A stretch of DNA of 12,639 nt. Source: Bacteroidota bacterium (GTDB lineage: Bacteria; Bacteroidota; Bacteroidia; Flavobacteriales_F; PHOS-HE28). Positions 1 through 7,179 of the stretch are shown one piece after another. The stretch lies in the NCBI GenBank assembly GCA_023418095.1, contig JAEZDL010000126.1, positions 1-12,639 of the forward strand. Reading direction: 5' to 3'. The position numbers and the translations under genes are program-made. The stretch's first letter is position 1. Each line of letters begins with the position of its first letter. Under the pieces are notes generated by a model. It worked only from the letters and a program-made list of their open reading frames with translations, was not told the DNA's origin and searched no databases.

Positions 1-86
1 TGCTCCTGGAAGCTTTCAATGGCCGAATGGTCGTATAGGATCACTGAAGTGTCCAACACGAAGATCTTGCGGTCTTTCTTCTTCAT
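1..86 (-). CDS. PhoH family protein, N-terminal PIN-domain part (partial, runs off left edge)
   Basis: The reverse strand from the ATG at 86-84 reads MKKKDRKIFVLDTSVILYDH and on to SAIESFQE before the window ends. The LDTSV stretch (residues 11-15) is the first beta strand and first catalytic Asp of a PIN domain. The phrase 'KIFVLDTSVILYD' followed by an acidic residue cluster is typical of the N-terminus of the long PhoH-like proteins, which join a PIN domain to a PhoH P-loop ATPase and are predicted to act on RNA. An in-frame TGA lies eight codons upstream of this ATG, so the start is firmly bounded. A TACATTTG -7 element lies 23 bp upstream. Only 28 codons are visible, so the ATPase half is inferred from family knowledge. 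A stand-alone PIN-domain protein (VapC-like) is the alternative, but its N-terminus would usually lack the basic MKKKDRK lead. Confidence 0.8.
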   Translation of the reverse strand, partial: MKKKDRKIFVLDTSVILYDHSAIESFQE

Positions 87-108
87 CCTATCAATGAACG
101 TGTGTTCT

Positions 109-116
109 CAAATGTA
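109..116 (-). promoter_or_regulatory. Putative -7 promoter element for the PhoH gene
   Basis: The minus strand reads TACATTTG, an exact match to the Bacteroidota -7 consensus TAnnTTTG. It ends 22 bases before the ATG, giving a short 5' leader. I see no convincing -33 TTG at the usual spacing. Confidence 0.5.
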
Positions 117-201
117 TCCGAACGAAAAGCGTACCTACGGTGTGCGTTGCGCGCACTTATCCACGATCGATCGTGTTCGCCGGAGTAGGATGAAAAGCGA
201 A

Positions 202-231
202 GCGGGAACCACCTGTATCGGTGATCCCCGC
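202..231 (-). terminator. Terminator-like hairpin downstream of sucD
   Basis: GCGGGAACCACC (202-213) pairs with GGTGATCCCCGC (220-231) in 10 of 12 positions around a 6-nt loop. On the minus strand it is followed by TTCGCTTTTC, an imperfect T-rich tail. It lies about 390 bp past the sucD stop and about 115 bp before phoH, so it could insulate phoH from read-through. Confidence 0.35.
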
Positions 232-483
232 TCCCGATCGATCATGCCTTGGCACGATCGAAAGCCGTAATTCCTTTTATCAAGGCCCGGTTCCGATCAC
301 TTGCGCGATCGGGCCAAGTTGTTCCTTCCATGGCCGCTGCACGAACTGGCATGCTGCCGAAGGGCCTGTGCGCTGAAACCTCTTACCAGGCCGGGCACGC
401 AGTTACGCGACCCCACGAACAGGTGCACCTTCACCATTTTCAGAACTGTTGGATCCGTGATCCAGCCTCAAGGAACGTTTGGT

Positions 484-511
484 CGATCGAAAGTATAATC
501 ATTTTCGATCG
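484..511. repeat. Perfect 9-bp inverted repeat
   Basis: CGATCGAAA (484-492) and TTTCGATCG (503-511) are perfect reverse complements around a 10-nt AT-rich spacer containing TATAAT. It lies 110 bp past the sucD stop. No T-run follows directly on either strand, although a T-rich stretch begins about 8 bases after it on the plus strand. It could be a protein-binding palindrome or part of a transcript end. Confidence 0.5.
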
Positions 512-621
512 GCTTCCATTTTTTTCAGGAATTTATTTCTGAACGATCCATCAACAGGAAATCCACGATCGGAAATCCTTCATATTCCTTCCGTGAACAC
601 GCAGGAACACGCTATTCCCGA

Positions 622-1503
622 TCACTTCACCAGTTCACCCATCACCTCCTTCACCTTCGCCCCGATCATGGCCGGGCTATCCACCACATGGATCCCGCAG
701 TCGCGCATCACTTTCTTCTTGGCGGCGGCGCTCTCATCGGCTCCGCTCACGATAGCTCCCGCATGGCCCATGGTGCGGCCTTTCGGCGCAGTTTCCCCGG
801 CGATGAAGCCTACCACGGGCTTTTTACAGTTCTCCTTTATCCAGTGTGCTGCGCGGATCTCCAGGTCGCCACCGATCTCTCCGATCATCACGATCGCTTC
901 GGTCTCCGCATCGTTCACGAACAGCTTGATGGCTTCCAGCGTTGTGGTGCCGATTATCGGATCCCCCCCGATCCCGATCGCCGTGGTGATGCCCATGCCG
1001 GCCTTCACCACCTGATCGGCGGCTTCATAGGTGAGCGTTCCGCTTTTGCTAACGATGCCCACCTTGCCCTTCTTGAAGACGAAGCCCGGCATGATGCCCA
1101 CCTTGCATTCATCGGCCGTGATCACGCCGGGGCAGTTCGGACCGATCAGCGTGCAATCCTTGCCGCGCAGGTATTCGCGCGCGGTCACCATATCCTTCAC
1201 GGGAATGCCTTCGGTGATGCACACGATCACTTTGATGCCTGCTTCGGCGGCTTCCATGATCGCATCTGAAGCGAATGCCGGTGGCACGAAGATGATGCTC
1301 ACATCCGCGCCGGTCTGCTTCACCGCATCGCTCACCGTTTCGAAGACCGGCCGGTCCAGATGGGTCTGCCCGCCCTTGCCGGGTGTTACGCCGCCGACCA
1401 CATTGGTGCCGTACTCGATCATCTGGCTGGCGTGGAACGTTCCTTCACTGCCGGTGAAACCCTGCACCAGCACCTTGCTCTTCTTGTTTACGAGTACGCT
1501 CAT
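622..1503 (-). CDS. sucD: Succinyl-CoA synthetase (ADP-forming), alpha subunit
   Basis: This 293-residue protein is full length for SucD (about 290). It catalyses the reversible step succinyl-CoA + ADP/GDP + Pi to succinate + CoA + ATP/GTP in the TCA cycle, as the catalytic partner of the beta subunit SucC, which is not in the window. The N-terminal CoA-binding Rossmann region shows VLVQGFTGSEGTFHA and GGVTPGKGG. IGPNCPG follows near residue 120. The phosphorylated active-site His is in MGHAGAIVSG, at about residue 247. The ATG start gives the canonical N-terminus MSVLVNKKSKVLVQG. The gene follows the MFS transporter by 39 bp, and a near-consensus -7 element overlaps the transporter's stop, so it may be transcribed alone or by read-through. 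Confidence 0.97.
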   Translation of the reverse strand: MSVLVNKKSKVLVQGFTGSEGTFHASQMIEYGTNVVGGVTPGKGGQTHLDRPVFETVSDAVKQTGADVSIIFVPPAFASDAIMEAAEAGIKVIVCITEGIPVKDMVTAREYLRGKDCTLIGPNCPGVITADECKVGIMPGFVFKKGKVGIVSKSGTLTYEAADQVVKAGMGITTAIGIGGDPIIGTTTLEAIKLFVNDAETEAIVMIGEIGGDLEIRAAHWIKENCKKPVVGFIAGETAPKGRTMGHAGAIVSGADESAAAKKKVMRDCGIHVVDSPAMIGAKVKEVMGELVK

Positions 1504-1533
1504 TACGAATGAAGTGATCTTTTTACCGGGCCG

Positions 1534-1541
1534 CTAATGTA
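1534..1541 (-). promoter_or_regulatory. Possible -7 element for sucD
   Basis: The minus strand reads TACATTAG, one mismatch from TAnnTTTG, in the context CTACATTAGCGG. This closely resembles the tRNA-Pro promoter context CTACATTTGCGC in the same window. It ends 30 bases before the sucD ATG and sits next to the end of the upstream transporter gene. Confidence 0.35.
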
Positions 1542-1542
1542 G

Positions 1543-2748
1543 CTACTCCGCACTGCTTCCCATGCTTCCGGGCCCACCGGGTGAGCGGATCACATCGCGA
1601 TGCGCAAGTACGAGCCAGAGCGTACCGCCCATTAGCATGGCTCCGCCGATGTAGGGTGAACTGAAATGCCAGCCATAGAGCGCACCGCCCATCGTAGGGC
1701 CGGCCACGCGCGCCAGTGACATGAAGCTCTGGTTCATACCCAGCACCTGGCCCTGCTCACGTTCACCCGAATGGCGGCTGAGCAGGCTGGTGATGCTGGG
1801 CATGAGGCAGCCGTTGGCCAGGGCAAGGATCGCGAGCGGGACAAAGGCGAATGGAACGAAATCCTCCAGCGGTACGAGCGGGATCGTACCCAGGCCACAT
1901 CCCATCAGTATGCAACCGTAGATGATCAGTCTCTGTTCGCCGAATTTGCGTGAAAGCGGGCCGATCAACGTGCCCTGCACGATCGCCGAGCTGAAACCCA
2001 TGAAGGCGAACATGTAGCCGATCTGCGCTTCGGAGAGGCCGTAATGTTCCTCCCACAGCAACGCCACGGTGATCTGCATCATGCTGAATGCCGTGATGTA
2101 CGTGAAGCTGGTGAGGAACAGGTCGCGCAGGTTCACCCGCTGCAAGGCACGGATCGTTTGCGTAACAGGCCGCAGATTGATCCTCGCACCTGGATCTTTT
2201 TGTTTGATGCTCTCGGGAAGGAAGAGCAGGACGAGCACCAGGTTGATCAGGCTCAGGATCATGGCCGCGTAACCCACCCATTCCATGCCATAATGTTCCT
2301 TCACGAAACCACCGATCGGTGGGCCGAAGATGAAGCCGAGCCCGAAGGCCGCACCGATCAGGCCGAGCGACTTCGCCCGCTGATCCACGGGGGTGACATC
2401 GGTGATGTAGGCTTGGGATGCAGCGATGTTGGCCGATCCGATCCCCGCCAGCATGCGCGCGAGAAAGAGAAGGAAAAGTGTTTTGGCGAACGCGAGCATG
2501 AGGAACGCGCCTGCCGTGATCAGCACCGTCCACGCGATGACCGGCCTTCTTCCCACGCGATCGCTCACTGTCCCCCAGAACGGTGAGAAGATGAAATTCA
2601 TCAATGCATACACGGCCATCACAAGTCCAACCTCGAAGGCCGATGCACCCAGTTCAACCGCATAGGTGGGAAGTATGGGGATCACCAGCCCGAAGCCGAG
2701 CAGATCGATGAACACGGTAAGGAAAAGAATGGCCAGGCGGGATCGCAC
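1543..2748 (-). CDS. MFS transporter, Tet/multidrug-efflux-like
   Basis: This 401-residue protein has about 12 hydrophobic segments, the usual size for a drug:H+ antiporter of the major facilitator superfamily in the inner membrane. The first helix reads LAILFLTVFIDLLGFGLVIP, a hallmark of the TetA/multidrug branch, and motif A follows as GTVSDRVGRRP at residues 59-69. Helix 5 carries LGLIGAAFGLGFIFGPPIGG, a motif C-like glycine/proline-rich stretch. Translation starts at GTG (2748-2746), which places helix 1 right at the N-terminus as in relatives. No ATG is suitable. Only 6 bp separate it from the stop of the NADH dehydrogenase, so the two are almost certainly co-transcribed. The substrate cannot be read from sequence; a resistance role is a family inference only. 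Confidence 0.88.
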   Translation of the reverse strand: MRSRLAILFLTVFIDLLGFGLVIPILPTYAVELGASAFEVGLVMAVYALMNFIFSPFWGTVSDRVGRRPVIAWTVLITAGAFLMLAFAKTLFLLFLARMLAGIGSANIAASQAYITDVTPVDQRAKSLGLIGAAFGLGFIFGPPIGGFVKEHYGMEWVGYAAMILSLINLVLVLLFLPESIKQKDPGARINLRPVTQTIRALQRVNLRDLFLTSFTYITAFSMMQITVALLWEEHYGLSEAQIGYMFAFMGFSSAIVQGTLIGPLSRKFGEQRLIIYGCILMGCGLGTIPLVPLEDFVPFAFVPLAILALANGCLMPSITSLLSRHSGEREQGQVLGMNQSFMSLARVAGPTMGGALYGWHFSSPYIGGAMLMGGTLWLVLAHRDVIRSPGGPGSMGSSAE

Positions 2749-2754
2749 GCAGGA

Positions 2755-4104
2755 TCAGTTGGAAATGGCGCCTTTATCGGCGGAGATCAATGGGCGTGCC
2801 GCGAGCTGGGAACCACCACGCACATAAGGGCGGATGATCAGGCGGATCGTGTTCTTCCAACTCAAATATTTCCACGCCCAGTTGAAGAGGACCAGCATGC
2901 GATTGCGGAAACCGACCAGCTGCAACACATGTACCAGCATCCACAGGATCCACGCGAGCACCCCGCCGAAACTGTATTTGCCCATGTCCACCACGGCACG
3001 GCCCCGGCCGATCGTGGCCATGCTTCCCTTGTTCCTGTATTTGAAAGGGCCGATCTTCCGATCCTTCGTACGAGCGATCAACAGATCGGCCAGGTATTTC
3101 GCCTGCTGGATCGCCACGGTGGCCACCTGCGGATGCCCTTTTGGCCATTCGGGATCGCCGATCACCTGGGCGACATCACCAAGGACATAGATGTCCTTAT
3201 GTCCCTGCATTTCGCAATTGCGATCCACGCGGTAGCGTGAGCTGCGCGGATCGAGCGCATCATCGATCCCGGCAATGGACGCGCCCTTCACCCCTGCTGC
3301 CCAGATCACCGTGGTGGTGCGCATTTCCGATCCATCGTTGAGCATCAACTTGTCCTGCGTGTAGTTCTCCACCCGCTTCTTCAACATCACCTCCACCCCG
3401 AGTTCGGTGAGGTACTTCAGCGCTTTGGTGCTCGCCTTTTCGCTGAAATGTTGAAGCACCCGGTCGTTGCTGTCGATCAGCACGATCCGCATCAATTCAC
3501 TTTCCACCTCACGGTATTCCTGCTTCAGGACCGTGCGCTTGATCTCGGCCAGCGAACCTGCCAGTTCCACGCCCGTTGGGCCGCCCCCGACCACCACGAA
3601 GTTCAACACCTTGCGCTGATCGGATTCATCGTGCAGGTGCACTGCGGCTTCGAATTCCTGCAGGAAATCACTGCGGATATCCAGGGCCTGGCCGATCGTT
3701 TTCAATTGCATCGCATTGCTGGCGATCTTATCGTTGCCGAAGAAATTGGTAACGCTGCCCATGGCAAGTACCAGGATGTCGTACTGGAAAGTGCCGTGCG
3801 TGGTAAGCACCTCTTTCCGATCGGGATCTATCGCGTTCACACGCGCCATGCGAAAGGCCACGTTCGGCATGGGCCCCACCGATCGGCGAAAGGGATGCCC
3901 TATGCTGTCTGCCGTGAGGCTTGCTGTGGCCACCTGGTAAAGAAGCGGCTGGAAGCAATGGTGGTTCTGCCGATCGATCAGCATCACCTTGTAAGGTTTG
4001 CCGGCCAGCCTGCGCACCAGGTTGAATCCGGCGAAACCGCCGCCCACTATGATCACCGTGGGGTATGGCAGATCATCATATTCCAGCTTCGCCTTGCTTG
4101 GCAT
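2755..4104 (-). CDS. ndh: Type II NADH:quinone dehydrogenase (NDH-2), FAD-dependent
   Basis: This 449-residue flavoprotein passes electrons from NADH to the quinone pool without pumping protons, on the cytoplasmic face of the membrane. The FAD-binding Rossmann motif is VIIVGGGFAG (residues 17-26), followed by the NDH-2 signature FQPLLYQVATASL. The NADH-binding fold is FVVVGGGPTGVELAGSLAEI. The second FAD contact is IYVLGDVAQV, near residue 305. The C-terminal part has a hydrophobic stretch, LAWILWMLVHVLQLVGF, with basic and aromatic residues after it, consistent with the membrane-anchoring C-terminus of NDH-2. A TAACTTTG -7 element ends only 5 bases before the ATG. No alternative start exists nearby, so the mRNA may be leaderless. 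It heads a likely two- or three-gene unit with the MFS transporter and sucD. Confidence 0.93.
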   Translation of the reverse strand: MPSKAKLEYDDLPYPTVIIVGGGFAGFNLVRRLAGKPYKVMLIDRQNHHCFQPLLYQVATASLTADSIGHPFRRSVGPMPNVAFRMARVNAIDPDRKEVLTTHGTFQYDILVLAMGSVTNFFGNDKIASNAMQLKTIGQALDIRSDFLQEFEAAVHLHDESDQRKVLNFVVVGGGPTGVELAGSLAEIKRTVLKQEYREVESELMRIVLIDSNDRVLQHFSEKASTKALKYLTELGVEVMLKKRVENYTQDKLMLNDGSEMRTTTVIWAAGVKGASIAGIDDALDPRSSRYRVDRNCEMQGHKDIYVLGDVAQVIGDPEWPKGHPQVATVAIQQAKYLADLLIARTKDRKIGPFKYRNKGSMATIGRGRAVVDMGKYSFGGVLAWILWMLVHVLQLVGFRNRMLVLFNWAWKYLSWKNTIRLIIRPYVRGGSQLAARPLISADKGAISN

Positions 4105-4109
4105 GGGTA

Positions 4110-4117
4110 CAAAGTTA
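4110..4117 (-). promoter_or_regulatory. -7 promoter element of the NDH-2 gene
   Basis: The minus strand reads TAACTTTG, an exact TAnnTTTG match, 5 bases before the ATG. If transcription starts 5-7 bases after the element, the transcript begins at or next to the start codon. Confidence 0.45.
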
Positions 4118-4175
4118 TTCCCGTGCGAAACCGTTCCCGACGGATCGGATCTCCCGATGGTTCACGTATCCCCAG

Positions 4176-4943
4176 TCAGTGCGCGTTGCGCTCGCGTCGC
4201 CTGCCGATCCAGGTGATCAGGATGGGGGCAACGAATATCAGAATGGTGAGGATCGAAACGACCAGATCGAATTCGTGGCTTTTCATGATCAGCGTGAACC
4301 AATGCTCCGGCCAGAAATGCTCGACCACCGAAAGAGTGAGCTTTACACCAAGGATCGCAAGCACGATGAAGGCGGCCGTTTCCAGGTAGGGATAGGTGTT
4401 CATAAGCTTTACGAAACCTTGCGCCACGAACCGCATCGCGAGAATGCCGATGAAGACTCCCGTCCAGATGAGCACGATATTATCCGTGTAGGCCACGGCC
4501 GCGAAGACATTGTCAATGGAGAACGCAAGGTCCATGATCTCCACCAGGAAGATCGTTGCCCAGAAGGGACCGACCAGGAAAGCCGCCCGGCGGTAGAACC
4601 AGTTGCTTTTCTTCTCGATCAGATCATCCTCCTTGGTAACGGTCCGTTTCCCTTTCCACCAGTTGTAAAAGAGCATGATCAGGTAAAGGCCGCCGAGCGG
4701 TTTCAACCACCAGATCTGCACCAGCCAGGTGGCGAACAAAAGGCAAAGGCCGCGGAATACATAGGCGCCGATGATCCCGTATTTGAGCGCTTTGTTGCGC
4801 TGGTGCGCAGGCAGGTCCATCACCATGGTCGCAAGAACAGCGGCATTGTCCACCGAAAGCAGGCTTTCGATGAGGATAAGGTTGCCTACGATCAATGATG
4901 CCGCGATCGGATCGGCCGCGATCGCATCGAAGTACTGTTCCAT
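4176..4943 (-). CDS. TerC family integral membrane protein
   Basis: This 255-residue polytopic membrane protein has about seven hydrophobic segments. It carries the two TerC-family acidic motifs: ESLLSVDNAAVLATMV near residues 26-41 and MDLAFSIDNVFAAVAY near residue 136. The Asp residues of these repeats are thought to bind a metal ion in transport. Family members include tellurite-resistance TerC and the Alx/YgbE-type manganese exporters. This one is short and stand-alone, with no ter operon nearby, so metal-ion (Mn) export is a more cautious inference than tellurite resistance. The extended N-terminus MEQYFDAIAADPIAAS is typical of Bacteroidota homologues. Its promoter (TACTTTTG) lies 57 bp upstream. 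NDH-2 starts 71 bp after its stop and has its own -7 element. Confidence 0.9.
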   Translation of the reverse strand: MEQYFDAIAADPIAASLIVGNLILIESLLSVDNAAVLATMVMDLPAHQRNKALKYGIIGAYVFRGLCLLFATWLVQIWWLKPLGGLYLIMLFYNWWKGKRTVTKEDDLIEKKSNWFYRRAAFLVGPFWATIFLVEIMDLAFSIDNVFAAVAYTDNIVLIWTGVFIGILAMRFVAQGFVKLMNTYPYLETAAFIVLAILGVKLTLSVVEHFWPEHWFTLIMKSHEFDLVVSILTILIFVAPILITWIGRRRERNAH

Positions 4944-5000
4944 GTATTCTGCCCGCAGCTGCCGATCGGGCTTTTGGATGAGGCATCACCGATCGGGCCA

Positions 5001-5008
5001 CAAAAGTA
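5001..5008 (-). promoter_or_regulatory. -7 promoter element of the TerC-family gene
   Basis: The minus strand reads TACTTTTG, an exact TAnnTTTG match. It lies 57 bases upstream of the ATG and downstream of the tRNA-Pro terminator, giving a 5' leader of about 50 nt. Confidence 0.5.
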
Positions 5009-5057
5009 TGGTCCGTACGATCGGCGAAGGAGATCGATGATCGAACCGGATGACAGG

Positions 5058-5086
5058 AAAAAGCCTCCAGCGTGAACTGAAGGCTT
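5058..5086 (-). terminator. Intrinsic terminator of tRNA-Pro
   Basis: On the minus strand AGCCTTCAG pairs with CTGGAGGCT (9 bp with one G-T wobble, extendable by one A-T) around the 6-nt loop TTCACG. A run of five T's follows, counting the last stem position. It begins 10 bases past the tRNA 3' end, the textbook position. Confidence 0.85.
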
Positions 5087-5095
5087 GATCATTTG

Positions 5096-5170
5096 TCGGG
5101 GTGGTAGGATTCGAACCTACGACCCCCTGCTCCCAAAGCAGGTACGCTAACCGGACTGCGCTACACCCCG
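5096..5170 (-). tRNA. tRNA-Pro, anticodon TGG
   Basis: The minus strand folds as a complete cloverleaf. The acceptor stem is CGGGGTG/CACCCCG with discriminator A. The D stem is GCGC/GCGT. The anticodon stem is CCTGC/GCAGG with loop TTTGGGA, giving anticodon TGG (plus strand 5133-5135) that reads CCA and, by wobble, other proline codons. The T arm is GTAGG-TTCGAAT-CCTAC. The 3' CCA is not encoded and must be added after transcription. It has its own -7 element upstream and a strong terminator downstream, so it is a single-gene transcription unit. Confidence 0.97.
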
Positions 5171-5200
5171 AACTGGTGTTCCTTCCTTTCGGAAGAGGCG

Positions 5201-5208
5201 CAAATGTA
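5201..5208 (-). promoter_or_regulatory. -7 promoter element of tRNA-Pro
   Basis: The minus strand reads TACATTTG, an exact consensus match, 30 bases before the mature tRNA 5' end. It lies 20 bases past the stop codon of the lipoprotein gene. Confidence 0.6.
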
Positions 5209-5227
5209 GGATCTTTTCCGTTATGGA

Positions 5228-5905
5228 TCACTGGAGGGTGAATCCCATCACCACAACGCGCTTCGAGCGGGCCTCCACGATCTTCCCGTCAATGGTCCTG
5301 CGCTTATACTTCACGGCTGAAACACGTCCGCTGATGGTGCTCTCACCGAGGAAAATGCCAATCTCTTCCGTGGTGAACGTGCTGGAATAGACATTCCCTG
5401 CCACGCGATGGATGATGCCACCCAGATCGAATTCGATGGAATCGGCGCCTGTGGCCCCGTTCACGGTGAAGGTGTAATTGTTCCCGATGGAGAATTCCGT
5501 ATCACTGGTGATATCGCCGATCTCCGCAAAAGTATTGGCCTCACTGAAGAAGGGATATCCATTCCCACCTTCCACTATCCATGTATGGTTCATTGGGACC
5601 ATGGCGATCAGATCACTGTAATAGGAATGGCTGGAGCCATCCCAAGTGAGCGCTGTGCCTTGGTATGTGACGCTTCCGACGTTCACCTGGATACCATTGT
5701 CCTTGAATCGTGCTTCCGATGAGACCACGGAGACGGGATTGCCGAAGATGTCGCCCTCACCGATCGAGACTTCCATCACCGCATCGGGCGCTGGAAGTAT
5801 CGTAGGACCGCCGGTGGAAGGAGTGGGGGCGGGGGGATCATCCTCTTCCTTCTGGCAGGATGTGATCAGCAGCACGGGAACTATGGCCAATATGATGTTG
5901 CGCAT
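5228..5905 (-). CDS. Hypothetical lipoprotein
   Basis: This 225-residue protein begins MRNIILAIVPVLLITSC. It is a type II signal peptide whose lipobox LITSC places the lipidated Cys at residue 17. QKEEDDPP follows, an acidic/Pro linker of the kind that can act as a surface-export signal for Bacteroidota lipoproteins. The rest looks beta-rich, with Thr/Ser/Gly-rich alternating strands such as NNYTFTVNGATGADSIEFD, and ends in a basic segment (KYKRRTIDGKIVEARSKRVVV). I recognise no catalytic motif or named family. It lies 42 bp downstream of the ATPase gene on the same strand, so co-transcription is possible, though a weak -7-like element precedes it. Export to the cell surface or outer membrane is inferred from the lipobox; the function is unknown. 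Confidence 0.82.
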   Translation of the reverse strand: MRNIILAIVPVLLITSCQKEEDDPPAPTPSTGGPTILPAPDAVMEVSIGEGDIFGNPVSVVSSEARFKDNGIQVNVGSVTYQGTALTWDGSSHSYYSDLIAMVPMNHTWIVEGGNGYPFFSEANTFAEIGDITSDTEFSIGNNYTFTVNGATGADSIEFDLGGIIHRVAGNVYSSTFTTEEIGIFLGESTISGRVSAVKYKRRTIDGKIVEARSKRVVVMGFTLQ

Positions 5906-5923
5906 TGTGGGTGGATCTTGTGA

Positions 5924-5931
5924 CCAATTTA
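5924..5931 (-). promoter_or_regulatory. Weak -7-like element before the lipoprotein gene
   Basis: The minus strand reads TAAATTGG, one mismatch to TAnnTTTG, 18 bases before the ATG. It is low confidence: one-mismatch matches are frequent by chance. Confidence 0.25.
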
Positions 5932-5947
5932 CGCTCTGGCCGGCTTC

Positions 5948-7093
5948 TCACCGGTACTTGAACCACGCTGCCATGAACGGGTTGTAAGGTGCGAATACCG
6001 GCTTTCCGGAATCACTTGTATGTGCGGTGATATAGATCAATTCCCGGTCGATCAAGGCTTGAAGCGCATTCACAAGGGCCGCTGATGATGGCAGATCGTA
6101 TTTTCTCATGAAGGCCGAACCCGTCGGCGTGTCCACATTACCTTCCTTGCTGATCGCGGCAAAGAGATCCCATTGGTTCTTCGTGAGCGCACTGCGCAAA
6201 GTGGCCATGATCGCATCCTGTTCGCGCACGATGCCGAGCATGATCTGAACGATCACATTCCGATCGAGCAAGCCGGACGTTGCGAAAAGCCGGTTATACA
6301 GAACCTGCACGTAGTAGGTATGGCCGTGACATAGATCATAGCTGAACAGAGCATCCTCCAACTTCAATTGCCGCTTGTGCCGCTTGAAGATCGACTGCGC
6401 GAATTTCGCGTAGACTTCCCGATCGATCCGTTTCAGTTCCAGTTGATCGGCGCTGCCATAGAACGGCTTCTTCGCATCGTTGAAGAGGTCCATGAGCATG
6501 TGGCGCTGGCTGCCGGAGAAGATGCAGCGCACCTTGTTGCCGCGTTGAAGCTCGGTGCGAAGAAGAGCGTCCATGCGTGTATCCTTGAAGGTCGCGATCT
6601 GCTGGAACTCATCGATCGCCAGGAAGATCGTGCGGTCCTGCTCGTTCAGGATGCGGAAAATCTCACGGGTGGTCGCGGCCTCTTTCCGTTGATCGCCGGG
6701 TTCCAATGAAATGCTCGGTTTCCCGGTAAGATCGTCCATGCTCACTACCGGCCGCAGGGCCGAGAACCATTCCATCGCGTTCTTCAGGAACTGCTTTGGT
6801 GAAGGATTGAGTGCTTCATGTACGGCGTTGAGCAAGATCGTATTGAATTCATGGACATCGCGGGCGGCGTAGATATCGGCGAACACCGTGCGCGACCCGC
6901 GCACCCTTGCCAGGCCGTTGAATACATGGTGGATGAGCCCGGTCTTGCCGTAGCGCCGCGGACTGTACAGCATCACATGCCTGCCGTTGCGAAGCGCGGA
7001 TGAGATGGTGGCGGTCTCTTCCTCCCGATCGCAGAACAGTTGTGGCGATACGTACGCGTTGAGCACGAACGGATTGTCCAGGACGGTGGCCAT
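5948..7093 (-). CDS. Archaeal-type P-loop ATPase (PF01637-like AAA/STAND ATPase)
   Basis: This 381-residue protein opens with NPFVLNAYVSPQLFCDREEE, the conserved lead of this ATPase group. The Walker A motif is SPRRYGKT at residues 44-51, the PRRxGKT variant typical of 'ATPase domain predominantly from Archaea' proteins. Walker B is IFLAIDEF (156-163). A sensor-1-like segment, RCIFSGSQRHML, lies near residue 190. The C-terminal part from about residue 290 resembles a winged helix (LRSALTKNQWDLFAAISKEG, then LPSSAALVNALQALIDRELI), suggesting DNA binding. The biological role of this family in Bacteroidota is unclear; an autonomous regulator or defence-type switch is only speculation. The ATG is followed directly by the domain and preceded after 4 bases by TACCTTTG. 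Three direct repeats lie just upstream and are candidates for autoregulation. Confidence 0.88.
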   Translation of the reverse strand: MATVLDNPFVLNAYVSPQLFCDREEETATISSALRNGRHVMLYSPRRYGKTGLIHHVFNGLARVRGSRTVFADIYAARDVHEFNTILLNAVHEALNPSPKQFLKNAMEWFSALRPVVSMDDLTGKPSISLEPGDQRKEAATTREIFRILNEQDRTIFLAIDEFQQIATFKDTRMDALLRTELQRGNKVRCIFSGSQRHMLMDLFNDAKKPFYGSADQLELKRIDREVYAKFAQSIFKRHKRQLKLEDALFSYDLCHGHTYYVQVLYNRLFATSGLLDRNVIVQIMLGIVREQDAIMATLRSALTKNQWDLFAAISKEGNVDTPTGSAFMRKYDLPSSAALVNALQALIDRELIYITAHTSDSGKPVFAPYNPFMAAWFKYR

Positions 7094-7097
7094 GGCC

Positions 7098-7105
7098 CAA
7101 AGGTA
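7098..7105 (-). promoter_or_regulatory. -7 promoter element of the ATPase gene
   Basis: The minus strand reads TACCTTTG, an exact TAnnTTTG match ending 4 bases before the ATG, which implies a near-leaderless mRNA if it is used. The direct repeats at 7112-7148 start 6 bases further upstream and would cover the -10 to -50 region. Confidence 0.4.
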
Positions 7106-7111
7106 AGGAAA

Positions 7112-7148
7112 GTTTAGTAAGGTTTGTTTAGTAAGGTTTGTTTAGTAA
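7112..7148. repeat. Three 9-bp direct repeats at 14-bp pitch upstream of the ATPase gene
   Basis: GTTTAGTAA occurs at 7112-7120, 7126-7134 and 7140-7148 on the plus strand (TTACTAAAC on the coding strand of the ATPase). The 5-bp spacer GGTTT is identical in both gaps. A 14-bp pitch is about 1.3 helical turns. The position directly upstream of the -7 element suggests an operator or iteron-like binding site. Confidence 0.75.
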
Positions 7149-7179
7149 CATCGGATCAGTATCGGATCGACCTCGCAAC

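Larger units (their letters stand above)
87..621. other. Gene-free region between sucD and phoH
   Basis: No reading frame here has a recognisable product. Open frames on both strands have Ser/Arg/His-rich compositions without domains. The stretch is rich in GATC (about 16 copies in the first 600 bases of the window). It holds the phoH promoter, a terminator-like hairpin at 202-231 and a perfect 9-bp inverted repeat at 484-511. A structured RNA in 240-480 cannot be excluded, but I recognise none. Confidence 0.6.

Noticed and set aside
297..437. 46-codon minus-strand frame starting MVKVHLFVGSRN in the sucD-phoH gap
   Set aside because: It has no recognisable family, Arg/Ser/His-rich composition, no promoter element and no supporting context.
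479..1015. 178-codon open frame on the plus strand opposite sucD
   Set aside because: It is antisense to the highly conserved sucD gene, has a low-complexity Ser/Pro/Ile composition and shows no domain.
3448..4389. 313-codon plus-strand open frame spanning NDH-2 and the TerC-family gene
   Set aside because: It is antisense to two clear genes, and its His/Arg/Gln-rich composition is typical of reverse-frame translation in GC-rich coding DNA.
7112..7148. Direct repeats as a CRISPR array
   Set aside because: The units are only 9 bp with identical 5-bp spacers. No spacers of CRISPR size and no cas genes are present.
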